64,000 nt of DNA from Aliirhizobium wenxiniae (GCF_019511445.1 NZ_JAEUAN010000009.1:62001-126000), one strand, 5' to 3'; shown: positions 42,869 to 51,196, counted from the stretch's first letter. Translations and numbers: made by a program. Notes: generated by a model not told the origin, from the letters alone.

Positions 42869-44305
42869 ATGCGCTTCATCCATTTCAGGCTCGTCGGTCC
42901 GGCCATCATCGCGGTTGCGGTATTGATCGCCGGCATGGCGACCATCCCCTATATCGGCATCGCCCAGATCGATGCGGACCTTCGCCAGCGGCAGGAAAGC
43001 CTTGTGAAGCACAATATCGACCTGTGGATCAGCGATATCGAATTCTCGCTGACAGCATGGACGATATGGGATGAATCCATCGCCAAGATCGATAACAGCT
43101 TCGATTTCGAATGGACGGACCGCAATATCGGCGCATCGCTGATCGGAACATCCCGCACACGGTTTGTCGCCGTCGTCGATCACGGCGACAGGCTGATTTA
43201 TTCGCGCACCGACGACAGCGTGAAGGATCGCGGATTTTTCACCCGGGGCATTCCTACCGTTATCGAGGACGCAGCGGCTCTGGTGGCAAATGTTCGCGCA
43301 CGAGAAACCGGGCGCGTTATCGAAGGCATTCCAAAGCCTGTCAGCATCAGCCGCATCGAAGTTCTGGGGGATGACGCCGTGCTGATGACGGCTTCACTGT
43401 TCCAACCGGATTTCGGTACCGCAAAACCGAAAGGCGAGCGCGCCCCGATCCTGATCACCGCGATGCCGATCACCGGCACGATCCAGGAGTTTTTCGGCAC
43501 CCGCTTCCTGCTCGATGACGCGCGGATCGCCCCGCAAACGGATATCCTGCCGGACAGGGCGCATGTGGAGATCGCCGTTGGTCCACGCGGAGAAGTGCAG
43601 GTCCTCTCCTGGCGGCCTCCGAGCCCCGCAGCGGATCTCCTCTATCGCTCGCTGCCGCTGCTCGTCACCGTGTGCATCCTACTGCTCGCCATCGGCATTT
43701 TCACCATCCGCATGTCGCGCGACGCCGCCCGCCTGCTGGTCGCCCGCGAAAAGCAGATGCGCCATGCCGCAACCCACGACTTCCTCACCGGCCTGCCAAA
43801 CCGCGCAAGGCTCGAACAGGAGTTTCGGAAACTGAGCGAAAACGGCCCGGTCGCCGTCATCTGCCTCGATCTCGACGGTTTCAAACAGGTCAACGATACC
43901 CATGGGCATGCAGCGGGCGACGAGTTGCGCAAGGCTGTTGCGATGCGACTTCGCGCCGGCACTCGCGGTGTCGACCGCCTGTTTCGTCTCGGAGGCGATG
44001 AGTTCACCATCCTCATGCCGACGGTTTCGGAAAGCCAGGCGGAAGAGACCTGTCGGCGGCTTTCCCTGTCATTGGCAGAACCGGTCACCCTGTCGAAAGG
44101 CCTCGTCACGATCGGTGCGTCCTTCGGCATCAGACGGGTGGAGAAGGACGAAATTTCCTGCGACGCCGCCATCAGCGCCGCCGACGCGGCACTCTACCAC
44201 GCCAAGGCCTCAGCCCGCGGCAGCACGATCCTTTCAAGCAAGATCTCGCCCGCAGCGCCAGTCGACACAACGCCCACCGCATCAATCACCCGTCGCAGCG
44301 CCTGA
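42869..44305 (+). CDS. Diguanylate cyclase with CHASE4 sensor
   Basis: 478 residues. A first membrane segment (about 8-30) is followed by a periplasmic CHASE4-type domain (about 35-255: DLWISDIEFSLTAWTIWDESIAKI, DRNIGASLIG, FVAVVDHGDRLIYSR), a second membrane segment (LLVTVCILLLAIGIFTI) and a GGDEF domain (about 305-460). The active site GGDEF (375-379) is intact. RGVD at 366-369, five residues before it, is the RxxD inhibitory site. So it should make c-di-GMP with product feedback, in response to a periplasmic signal. Confidence 0.93.
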   Translation: MRFIHFRLVGPAIIAVAVLIAGMATIPYIGIAQIDADLRQRQESLVKHNIDLWISDIEFSLTAWTIWDESIAKIDNSFDFEWTDRNIGASLIGTSRTRFVAVVDHGDRLIYSRTDDSVKDRGFFTRGIPTVIEDAAALVANVRARETGRVIEGIPKPVSISRIEVLGDDAVLMTASLFQPDFGTAKPKGERAPILITAMPITGTIQEFFGTRFLLDDARIAPQTDILPDRAHVEIAVGPRGEVQVLSWRPPSPAADLLYRSLPLLVTVCILLLAIGIFTIRMSRDAARLLVAREKQMRHAATHDFLTGLPNRARLEQEFRKLSENGPVAVICLDLDGFKQVNDTHGHAAGDELRKAVAMRLRAGTRGVDRLFRLGGDEFTILMPTVSESQAEETCRRLSLSLAEPVTLSKGLVTIGASFGIRRVEKDEISCDAAISAADAALYHAKASARGSTILSSKISPAAPVDTTPTASITRRSA

Positions 44306-44477
44306 CGGCGCGTCTGTAATCAGCGGGCTAAGGCGAAGCTGCTTTAATTGCCCTCGCCGACAGAGAGAATTTGATCGATCGTCGGCTTGCCACGGCTCAG
44401 GCCTGCGCGTGCTAAAATCCTCTGTCAACGCGCGATTTAGTCCAATGGGTCAAGCATCTCCGATCGCAGCATAGACT

Positions 44478-44499
44478 TAACGATATAAAGATATCGTTA
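44478..44499. promoter_or_regulatory. Perfect palindrome before the promoter, ArsR/SahR-like operator (candidate)
   Basis: TAACGATAT (44478-44486) and ATATCGTTA (44491-44499) are perfect 9-bp inverted copies around AAAG. The repeated GATAT character resembles sites of ArsR-type regulators that control methionine and AdoMet genes in proteobacteria. It lies just upstream of the -35 element. No such regulator is encoded in the window, so the binder is inferred. Confidence 0.45.
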
Positions 44500-44506
44500 T
44501 ATGACA

Positions 44507-44535
44507 TTGACCGGCCGTTTGACTTTTGATATGGT
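44507..44535 (+). promoter_or_regulatory. Promoter of the MesX/MesD-type operon
   Basis: TTGACC (44507-44512) and TATGGT (44530-44535) are separated by exactly 17 bp. Transcription would start near 44542, at the 5' end of the cobalamin riboswitch. Confidence 0.55.
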
Positions 44536-44540
44536 CATAG

Positions 44541-44732
44541 TGCTTAAGGTTCCTCGGCCGTTGCATGCAACACGCCGGGGCTAAGAGGGAAGTCGGTGCT
44601 CCTTGTTATACGGAAAAGCCGACGCTGCCCCCGCAACTGTAAGCGGCGAGCTGAAGTCCATTATGTCACTGGTTTACCCCGGGAAGACGGACGGAAGCGA
44701 TGACCTGTGAGCCAGGAGACCTGCCTTTGGCG
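44541..44732 (+). ncRNA. Cobalamin (B12) riboswitch
   Basis: The conserved elements follow in order: AGGTTCC near the 5' end, GGGAA near 44587-44591, the B12 box around 44618-44640 (GCCGACGCTGCC then CCGCAACTGTAAG) and GAGCCAGGAGACCTGCC near 44709-44725. This is a full-length aptamer that binds adenosylcobalamin or another B12 form. It precedes genes for a B12-independent methionine synthase, which fits: expression should fall when B12 is present and MetH can work. The likely read-out is the hairpin over the ribosome-binding site at 44820-44841. Confidence 0.95.
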
Positions 44733-44819
44733 AAATAACGTCCACGGGCGGGGTGTCCCAGTGTGCCGTAGCAAAGGCTGCTTTGTCGCGGCCTGCCTTG
44801 CTATGCGTCCGCAGACCCA

Positions 44820-44841
44820 TGCCCCCAACTCCATAGGGGCA
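44820..44841 (+). promoter_or_regulatory. Hairpin masking the ribosome-binding site of the MesX-like gene
   Basis: TGCCCC (44820-44825) pairs with GGGGCA (44836-44841). The second arm holds the AGGGG ribosome-binding site, 5-6 bp before the ATG at 44846. This is the natural output device for the upstream riboswitch, acting on translation. The pairing is seen; the switch mechanism is inferred. Confidence 0.5.
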
Positions 44842-44845
44842 CAAC

Positions 44846-45823
44846 ATGTCTCAGACCTGCAGTTTCACGATCACAAGCGTACCCTTCGACGAGAATTATC
44901 GTCCTTCGGAACATACGCGCATCACCACCAATTTCGCCAATCTGGCCAGGGGCGAAAAGCGGCAGGAAAACCTGCGCAATGTCTTGGCGATGATCGATAG
45001 CCGCTTCAACGCCCTCGCGCACTGGGACAATCCCAAAGCGGACCGATACTCGGTAGAGTTGGAGATCATTTCAGTCGAAATGAGCCTGGATGTTGATGGC
45101 GAGACATTTCCTCTCATCGAGATACTGAAGACGACGATCATCGATCACAAAACCGGTGAACGTATCGACGGTATTGTGGGAAACAACTTCTCCTCCTATG
45201 TGCGCGACTACGACTTTAGCGTGGTGCTGCCGGAGTATAACAAGAGCCTGCCTGCCTTCAGTGTTCCGGCCGATTTCGGCGACCTGCATGGGAACCTGTT
45301 CAAGTCCTTTCTGCGGTCGGATGCCTACCGGTCGCACTTTCGCAAGCCGCCGGTCATTTGCATCAGCGCCTCCACCAGCAAGACCTATTACCGGACCGAA
45401 AATCATCACCCAATTATGGGCGTCGAGTACCGGCAGCATGAGTTCTCGCCCACCGATGAGTATTTCGGGAAAATGGGATTGCAGGTTCGCTACTTCATGC
45501 CTGCGGGCAGCGTTGCGCCGCTGGCCTTCTATTTCGTCGGCGACTTGCTCGGCGATTATTCCAATATCGAGCTGATCGGCATCATCAGCACGATGGAAAC
45601 GTTTCAGCGGATTTATCGCCCTGAAATCTACAATGCGAACGCAGCGGCCGGGACATTTTACCAGCCCAACCTGCAGCACAAGGACTATTCCCTGACCCGG
45701 ATCGCCTACGACCGCGACGAACGAAGTCGCCTGGCGGTGGATCAGGGCAAGTTCACCGAAGAACACTTCATCAAGCCATACCGCGCTGCCGTTGAGCAAC
45801 TCCTGGCTCACTGCGCCGCCTGA
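44846..45823 (+). CDS. mesX: DUF1852 protein, MesX-like partner of core methionine synthase
   Basis: 325 residues of the DUF1852 family. Recognised by its opening (FTITSVPFDENYRPSEHTRITTNFANLARGEKRQENLRNVL), internal PPVICISASTSKTYYRTENHHPIMGVEYRQHEFSPTDEYFGKMGLQVRYFMP and tight link to a core MetE-like gene. DUF1852 (MesX) has been described as required, with oxygen, for the folate-independent core methionine synthase MesD; its chemistry is not clear. It has no signal peptide and no cofactor motif I can name. It is the first gene after the B12 riboswitch; the MesD-like gene starts 25 bp after its stop. Confidence 0.82.
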   Translation: MSQTCSFTITSVPFDENYRPSEHTRITTNFANLARGEKRQENLRNVLAMIDSRFNALAHWDNPKADRYSVELEIISVEMSLDVDGETFPLIEILKTTIIDHKTGERIDGIVGNNFSSYVRDYDFSVVLPEYNKSLPAFSVPADFGDLHGNLFKSFLRSDAYRSHFRKPPVICISASTSKTYYRTENHHPIMGVEYRQHEFSPTDEYFGKMGLQVRYFMPAGSVAPLAFYFVGDLLGDYSNIELIGIISTMETFQRIYRPEIYNANAAAGTFYQPNLQHKDYSLTRIAYDRDERSRLAVDQGKFTEEHFIKPYRAAVEQLLAHCAA

Positions 45824-45848
45824 TCAACACCACAAGCAGGTCATCATC

Positions 45849-46877
45849 ATGAAGAAGCTTCTCCCCACATCGACCGCCGGCAGTCTGCCAAAACCCTCCT
45901 GGCTTGCGCAGCCCGAAAAACTGTGGTCGCCCTGGAAACTGGAGGATGAGGAATTGCTGGAAGGCAAGAGAGACGCCCTGCGCCTTTCACTGGACGATCA
46001 GCGGCAGGCCGGCATCGATATCGTCAGCGATGGCGAGCAGACACGCCAACATTTCGTCACGACTTTCATCGAACACCTCGACGGCGTCGATTTTGCAAAA
46101 CGCGAAACCGTCAGAATTCGCGATCGCTACGATGCAAGTGTCCCGACAGTCGTCGGCGCCGTTTCTCGCCAGAAGCCCGTTTTTGTGGAGGACGCCAAAT
46201 TCCTGCGTCAGCAGACCAAACAGCCGATCAAATGGGCGTTGCCGGGTCCGATGACGATGATCGATACGCTCTTTGACAGCCACTATAAAAGCCGGGAAAA
46301 GCTCGCCTGGGAATTTGCCGGGATACTCAATGAGGAAGCAAGGGAGCTGGAGGCTGCCGGTGTCGATATCATCCAGTTCGACGAGCCTGCCTTCAACGTC
46401 TTCTTTGACGAGGTGAATGACTGGGGCGTTGCCACCTTGGAGAGGGCAATCGAAGGGCTGAAGTGCGAAACCGCCGTCCATATCTGCTACGGTTACGGCA
46501 TAAAGGCCAATACGGATTGGAAAAAGACCCTCGGCTCAGAGTGGCGGCAGTATGAAGAAACTCTCCCCAAACTGCAGAAATCCAGTATCGGCATGATCTC
46601 CCTCGAATGCCACAATTCTCATGTTCCCATGGATCTTCTGGAACTTGTTCGAGGGAAGAAGGTGATGGTCGGAGCCATCGACGTGGCAAGCGACACAATC
46701 GAAACTCCGGAGGAAGTCGCGGCAACGCTGCGCAAGGCGCTCAAGTTTGTCGACGCGGATAACCTTTGCCCCTGCACCAATTGCGGCATGGCACCACTGT
46801 CTCGCCGTGTAGCGAGAGGCAAGCTGAGTGCCTTGAGTGCAGGAGCCGAGATCGTCAGGAGAGAGCTCTCGGCGTAG
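45849..46877 (+). CDS. mesD: Core methionine synthase, B12-independent, MetE C-terminal type (MesD-like)
   Basis: 342 residues, equal to only the catalytic C-terminal half of MetE (about 750 residues); the folate-binding N-terminal half is absent. Zinc ligands are in place: H211 and C213 (VHICYG), E253 (SLECHNS) and C312 (CPCTNCGM). DEPAF (about 179-183) is the substrate aspartate/glutamate region. It would methylate homocysteine to methionine in the cytoplasm with a methyl donor other than methyl-THF polyglutamate. Link to the DUF1852 gene places it in the MesD group. B12 riboswitch control is expected for a back-up to MetH. Confidence 0.88.
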   Translation: MKKLLPTSTAGSLPKPSWLAQPEKLWSPWKLEDEELLEGKRDALRLSLDDQRQAGIDIVSDGEQTRQHFVTTFIEHLDGVDFAKRETVRIRDRYDASVPTVVGAVSRQKPVFVEDAKFLRQQTKQPIKWALPGPMTMIDTLFDSHYKSREKLAWEFAGILNEEARELEAAGVDIIQFDEPAFNVFFDEVNDWGVATLERAIEGLKCETAVHICYGYGIKANTDWKKTLGSEWRQYEETLPKLQKSSIGMISLECHNSHVPMDLLELVRGKKVMVGAIDVASDTIETPEEVAATLRKALKFVDADNLCPCTNCGMAPLSRRVARGKLSALSAGAEIVRRELSA

Positions 46878-46903
46878 CGCCGGCTGAGTGGCAGGAGGCC
46901 GAC

Positions 46904-47404
46904 ATGAACATGATGAATCACGGCGTCGACAATGTGGACAAAGCCACGTTTCGCAGTGGTATGTCGCGCCTCGGCTCGGCTGTGAACGTCGTTACCACCA
47001 GACACGACGGGAAGCGTTACGGCTTCACAGCCTCGGCGGTCTGCAGCGTCAGCGATACCCCAGCAACGCTTCTCGTCTGCATCAATCGCGCGAGCTCGTG
47101 TTTTCATGCTTTTGAAAATGCGAGCTGTTTCTGCGTCAATACGCTTATGCCGGGCCAAGAGAACATTTCGAACCTCTTTGGAGGAAAGACCCGGGTGGAC
47201 GATCGATTTGCTCTCGGCGATTGGAGGGAAGGCCTAACTGGTGTCCCCGTGCTGGCCGACGCTTCGGCCAGCTTTGAGTGCGAATTGACCAATGCCGTAG
47301 ACGAGGCAACCCACCGCATCCTCTTCGGGCGCGTAATCAGAATTCGTGAGAACGAAGAACGGGCAACGTTGCTCTATTGCATGCGTCGCTATCTTAACGG
47401 CTAG
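46904..47404 (+). CDS. Flavin reductase-domain protein in the MesX/MesD-type operon
   Basis: 166 residues from ATG 46904 with GGAGG at 46894-46898. The flavin-reductase-like fold is clear: FRSGMSRLGSAVNVVTTRHDGKRYGFTASAVCSVSDTPATLLVCINRASSCFHAFENASCFCVNTL (about 14-78). Such proteins reduce FMN or FAD with NAD(P)H and hand it to a monooxygenase. It follows the MesD-like gene by 26 bp. Since MesD activity needs MesX and oxygen, a flavin reductase supplying MesX is a sensible reading, but that is inference. Confidence 0.88.
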   Translation: MNMMNHGVDNVDKATFRSGMSRLGSAVNVVTTRHDGKRYGFTASAVCSVSDTPATLLVCINRASSCFHAFENASCFCVNTLMPGQENISNLFGGKTRVDDRFALGDWREGLTGVPVLADASASFECELTNAVDEATHRILFGRVIRIRENEERATLLYCMRRYLNG

Positions 47405-47586
47405 CTTCACGAGCGAATCTCGGGAATGACCGCAATGGCGCAAAGCGGCCGAAATGCTTGCTCGACAAAATCCGTCCTGGTTCATACGGCTGGCCCATGT
47501 AACATCGAACGTTCGCAGTCCGCACTTCTCTCCCGGATCGGCCTCGGCCATCCCATGAAGGGTTTAAGTCGATGATGTGGTCCAAG

Positions 47587-49926
47587 TTATGCCGACCTGC
47601 CATCACCCGGCGCGCGCAGCAGTCTCAGCGCATTGATCGTCACCAGCACGGTGGCACCGGTATCGGCGAGGATCGCCGGCCACAGCCCCGTCACGCCGAT
47701 GATCGTCGTCACCAGAAACACCGCCTTCAGGCCGAGCGCGATGGTGATGTTTTGCCAGATATTGCGCATCGTCCGCTTCGACAGGTCGATCATGCCGGCA
47801 ATGTCGGACACGCGTCCATGCAGCACCGCCGCATCCGCCGTTTCCAGCGCCACATCCGTGCCGCCGCCCATGGCGATGCCGATATCGGCGGCTGCCAGCG
47901 CCGGCGCATCATTGATCCCGTCGCCCACCTTGCCGACGACAAATCCGTCGCGCTGCAACTCGCCGACGATGCGGCTCTTGTCTTGCGGCATCAGTTCCGC
48001 GCGTACCTCGATGCCGAGATCCTTGCCGATCGCGTCTGCCGTGCGGGCATTGTCGCCGGTCAGCATCACCGTTTTGACGCCATGATCAGCCAGCAGCTTC
48101 AACCCGGCCCTGGCATCGGCGCGTGGTTCGTCACGCATCGCAATCGCGCCAGCCAGCACACCGCCGACGATCAGCACGGAGACCGTCTTTCCCTCATCGT
48201 TGAGCGCCGCAATCCGCCGCGAATGCGCCATCGGCAGCGAAACCCGCTCCACCGCCGCCTTCGGTGATCCGAAAAATACCTCTTCACCGTCAACCAGCGC
48301 CGTCACACCCCGGCCAGCCAGCGCCTTCGCCTCGCTTGCCGCCGGAACGTCCAGTTCGTATTCGGCAGTTTTAGCCAGGATCGCGACGGCCAGCGGATGG
48401 CTGGAACCGGCCTCAAGCGCCGCCGAGATGCGCAAGACATCATCGGCATTGCGGCCGAAGGCGATCACATCGGTCACCTGCGGCTTGCCGGATGTCAGCG
48501 TTCCTGTCTTGTCGAAGGCAACCGCCGTCAGCTTGCCGAGCGTTTCCAAAACCGCGCCGCCCTTCAGGAGCAGACCGCGGCGCGCGCCGGAAGAAAGCGA
48601 GGCCGCGATTGCGGCAGGCGTCGAAATGACCAGCGCACAGGGGCAACCGATCAGCAGAATGGCAAGCCCCTTGTAAACCCATTCGCCCCATTCCCCACCT
48701 GCAACAAGCGGCGGCAGGATGGCGACGAGGGCCGCCACCACGACCACGCCGGGCGTGTAATAACGCGAAAACCGGTCGATAAAGCGCTCGGTCGGCGCCT
48801 TCTTTTCCTGCGCCTCCTCCACCAGCCGCACGACACGGGCAATGGTATTATCCTCGGCCGCAGCGGTCACGCGCACCCACAAGGCAGCATTGCCATTGAT
48901 CGTCCCGGCAAACACCTGTTCGCCCTCGCCCTTTTCAACCGGCGTGCTTTCGCCCGTCACCGGCGCCTCGTCGATGGCGCTTGTCCCTGCGACAATGATG
49001 CCATCGGCAGAAATCCGATCGCCCGGCCGCACCAGAATGACGGCGCCGACCGCCAAGGTTTCCGCCGGCACTTCCCGCGTCTTACCGTCTTTTTCGACAA
49101 GCGCCGTCTTCGGCACCAGTGCGGTCAGGCTCTGGATGCTGGAGCGCGCCTTGCCGGCCGCAACCCCTTCCAGAAGTTCGCCGACGAGAAACAGGAAAAC
49201 GACGGCTGCCGCTTCTTCCGATGCATTGATGATGACGGCGCCGACCGCGGCAATCGTCATCAGCATCTCGATCGAAAACGGCGTGCCGGCAAATGCCGCC
49301 ATGATCGCCCTGCGCGCGATCGGCACGAGCCCGATCAGCATCGCGGCGGTAAAGATATAGCTGTCATAAGCGGGAACGAAATGGCCGAAACCATAGGCGA
49401 CAACAAGCGCCAGCCCGACAAGAATGGTCAACCGTCCCTTCTTCGATTTCCACCACGGCCCATCCATCGGCGCATGATCGTGACCATGCAGCCCCTCGAT
49501 CTCGTCAGGGTCATGCCCGTGATCCGCATGATCGTGCCCGCCGCCGTGATGGTGTGCATGGTCGCCCCCATGATGATCATGATTGCAGTCGGGGCCATGC
49601 TCGTGGTGGTCATGCGACTGGCTGATCTCCCCCCTTGCGGGGGAGATGCCCGGCAGGGCAGAGGGGGGTGTCCCGCCCTGCTCCGTCCCCTTTCTCCCCA
49701 GCGCCCTCAGCGAATAGCCCAGCCCGGCGACCTTCTTCTCCATCGCGGCAAGATCCGCGCTGCCATTGTGACTGACCGTCATCGTGCCGGCGGCAACCGA
49801 AACGGAGACATCCTCCACGCCCGGCACCCGCCGCACCGCCGTATCGATCTTCGTCGCGCAACTGGCGCAATCCATGCCGCCAACCTTGTAACGGGCCTGG
49901 TTCGGTGCGTGATTTTCCGCGGTCAT
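47587..49926 (-). CDS. P1B-type heavy-metal ATPase, Zn/Cd/Pb group (ZntA/CadA-like)
   Basis: 779 residues from ATG 49926; the MerR-type promoter just upstream rules out a longer reading. An HMA domain has GMDCASC (C20, C23). Residues about 87-101 are encoded by a rhizobial palindromic repeat, then a histidine-rich stretch (about 103-150, some 20 His). Membrane segments follow, with the ion path GCPCALVIS, phosphorylation site DKTGTLTSGK, HP motif SSHPLAVAIL, GDGINDAPALAAADIGIAMGGGTDVALETAD and the late D-x-G of ADTGATVLVTINALRLL that marks the Zn/Cd/Pb group. It exports these metals from the cytoplasm. No merR-type gene is adjacent. Confidence 0.95.
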   Translation of the reverse strand: MTAENHAPNQARYKVGGMDCASCATKIDTAVRRVPGVEDVSVSVAAGTMTVSHNGSADLAAMEKKVAGLGYSLRALGRKGTEQGGTPPSALPGISPARGEISQSHDHHEHGPDCNHDHHGGDHAHHHGGGHDHADHGHDPDEIEGLHGHDHAPMDGPWWKSKKGRLTILVGLALVVAYGFGHFVPAYDSYIFTAAMLIGLVPIARRAIMAAFAGTPFSIEMLMTIAAVGAVIINASEEAAAVVFLFLVGELLEGVAAGKARSSIQSLTALVPKTALVEKDGKTREVPAETLAVGAVILVRPGDRISADGIIVAGTSAIDEAPVTGESTPVEKGEGEQVFAGTINGNAALWVRVTAAAEDNTIARVVRLVEEAQEKKAPTERFIDRFSRYYTPGVVVVAALVAILPPLVAGGEWGEWVYKGLAILLIGCPCALVISTPAAIAASLSSGARRGLLLKGGAVLETLGKLTAVAFDKTGTLTSGKPQVTDVIAFGRNADDVLRISAALEAGSSHPLAVAILAKTAEYELDVPAASEAKALAGRGVTALVDGEEVFFGSPKAAVERVSLPMAHSRRIAALNDEGKTVSVLIVGGVLAGAIAMRDEPRADARAGLKLLADHGVKTVMLTGDNARTADAIGKDLGIEVRAELMPQDKSRIVGELQRDGFVVGKVGDGINDAPALAAADIGIAMGGGTDVALETADAAVLHGRVSDIAGMIDLSKRTMRNIWQNITIALGLKAVFLVTTIIGVTGLWPAILADTGATVLVTINALRLLRAPGDGRSA
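49625..49668. repeat. Rhizobial palindromic repeat inside the P-type ATPase gene
   Basis: ATCTCCCCC (49625-49633) and GGGGGAGAT (49639-49647) form a 9-bp hairpin, followed by GGCAGGGCAGAGGGGG. The block 49626-49668 matches the intergenic element at 51362-51404 at about 37 of 43 positions. Here it is read in frame on the minus strand as TPPSALPGISPARGEIS, between the HMA domain and the His-rich region. So a mobile or spreading palindrome has entered a coding sequence without breaking it. Confidence 0.75.
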
Positions 49927-49954
49927 GTCGCTCTCCACATTGCTTCGAGCACCA

Positions 49955-49985
49955 TGTCTAGAACCTCTAGTCACTAGAGCTGCAA
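49955..49985 (-). promoter_or_regulatory. MerR-type metal-responsive promoter of the P-type ATPase
   Basis: On the minus strand, -35 TTGCAG (49980-49985) and -10 TAGACA (49955-49960) are 19 bp apart. This is the over-long spacer typical of promoters that MerR-family activators untwist. The spacer holds the palindrome CTCTAGT-G-ACTAGAG (49965-49979 on the plus strand), very like PbrR/ZntR/CadR operators. The start codon lies about 30 bp downstream with GGAGAG before it. Confidence 0.75.
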
Positions 49986-50155
49986 GAGGCAATTTTGAAA
50001 ATCGCCGGCCCGCCGGTGCAGATTGCTGCCGTACAGGCCTTGAAAAACGTGGACTGCCCGCCAAACAGGCTTGCGGCTGGATCGCTCAAAAAATAGAATT
50101 ACCCCCAAAGTCCGGGGGGTCCCGGTCAACCGGTTTTCCGAAAGGTCTTCATCCA

Positions 50156-51196
50156 GTGAACGTCTCCCGCCTTCTCCGCGCGTCGGCTGTCGCCGTTTTT
50201 GCCTCCCTCGCCGGCGCATCCGTCGCCAGCGCCCAGTCGAAGACGCTGACCATTTCATGGTGGGGCTATAACGGCGAGAAGATGAACGCCAACATCATCG
50301 AGCCGTTCAAGAAGATCTGCGGCTGCGATATCGTCTTCGAAACCGGCAACAATGCCGACCGCCTGAACAAGCTGCGCCTGCGCGACAACAAGGGCGTCGA
50401 CGTCATCTATCTCTCCGACAGTTTCTCGCAGCTCGGCATCGAACAGGGCCAGTTCCTCGAAATCGACCCGGCAAAGATCCCCAACCTGTCGGAAATCTAC
50501 GAACTCGGCCGCCAGCCGCAGGGCAATTACGGCCCGGCCTACACGATCGGCCGCGTCGGCATCGTGTATGACAGCGCCAAGGTCAATCCGCCGATCACCT
50601 CGTGGAACGATCTGTGGCGCGCCGATCTCGAAAAGTCGATCTCGCTTCCGGGCATCACCACCACGGCCGGCCCGATGGTCGTGCTGCAGGCCGGCAAGCA
50701 TGCCGGCACCGAAGCGTTCGAGGATAGCGAAGGCGCTTTCTCGGCCATCGAGGAACTGAAGCCGAACGTGGTGAAGAACTACAATACCGGCTCGGAATTG
50801 GTGAACCTCATTTCCACCGGCGAAGTCCGCGTCGCCATCGCCCAGGATTTCACGCTCGCTTCCATGCAGGCCGCCGTGCCGACGATGAAATGGGCCGAAC
50901 TGACCGACGGCGACATCGCCACCGTCAACACGATCAACATTCCCAAGGGTTCGGAAAACGTCGAGCTTGCCTACCAGTTCATCAACTTCGCGCTGTCCAA
51001 GGAAGTCCAGCAGAAGGAAGCCGAACAGGGCGTCGATGCCCCGATCAACACCAAGGTCGAGCTGACGCCGGAACAGGCGAAAATGTGGACCTACGGCGCC
51101 GAAAAGGTCGCGAGCCTCGCCCGCATCGACTACGCCAAGATGAACGAAGCCAAGACCGACTGGATCGACCAGTGGAACGAGCTGTTCGCGCAGTAA
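50156..51196 (+). CDS. Polyamine-type ABC substrate-binding protein (PotD-like), GTG start
   Basis: 346 residues from GTG 50156, which gives a proper signal peptide (VNVSRLLRASAVAVFASLAGASVASAQ); upstream frame is non-coding promoter DNA of the P-type ATPase. AAAGG lies 10 bp before the GTG. The mature protein (KTLTISWWGYNGEKMNANIIEPFKKICGCDIVFETGNNADRLNKLRLR) belongs to the extracellular solute-binding family 1/PotD group. Family ligands include putrescine, spermidine and other small cations. The permease and ATPase genes follow. Confidence 0.88.
   Translation: MNVSRLLRASAVAVFASLAGASVASAQSKTLTISWWGYNGEKMNANIIEPFKKICGCDIVFETGNNADRLNKLRLRDNKGVDVIYLSDSFSQLGIEQGQFLEIDPAKIPNLSEIYELGRQPQGNYGPAYTIGRVGIVYDSAKVNPPITSWNDLWRADLEKSISLPGITTTAGPMVVLQAGKHAGTEAFEDSEGAFSAIEELKPNVVKNYNTGSELVNLISTGEVRVAIAQDFTLASMQAAVPTMKWAELTDGDIATVNTINIPKGSENVELAYQFINFALSKEVQQKEAEQGVDAPINTKVELTPEQAKMWTYGAEKVASLARIDYAKMNEAKTDWIDQWNELFAQ

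Larger units (their letters stand above)
44306..44845. other. Regulatory region of the MesX/MesD-type operon
   Basis: 540 bp without a gene. From left to right it holds non-coding sequence of no recognised kind (44306-44477), a palindrome (44478-44499), a sigma-70-like promoter (44507-44535), a cobalamin riboswitch (about 44541-44732), a spacer and a hairpin over the ribosome-binding site (44820-44841). Confidence 0.8.

Noticed and set aside
44306..44477. Possible tRNA or second aptamer upstream of the B12 riboswitch
   Set aside because: No cloverleaf, T-loop sequence or known aptamer core could be found.
49927..50064. N-terminal extension of the P-type ATPase to 50064
   Set aside because: It would place the MerR-type promoter and operator inside the coding sequence; GGAGAG precedes ATG 49926.
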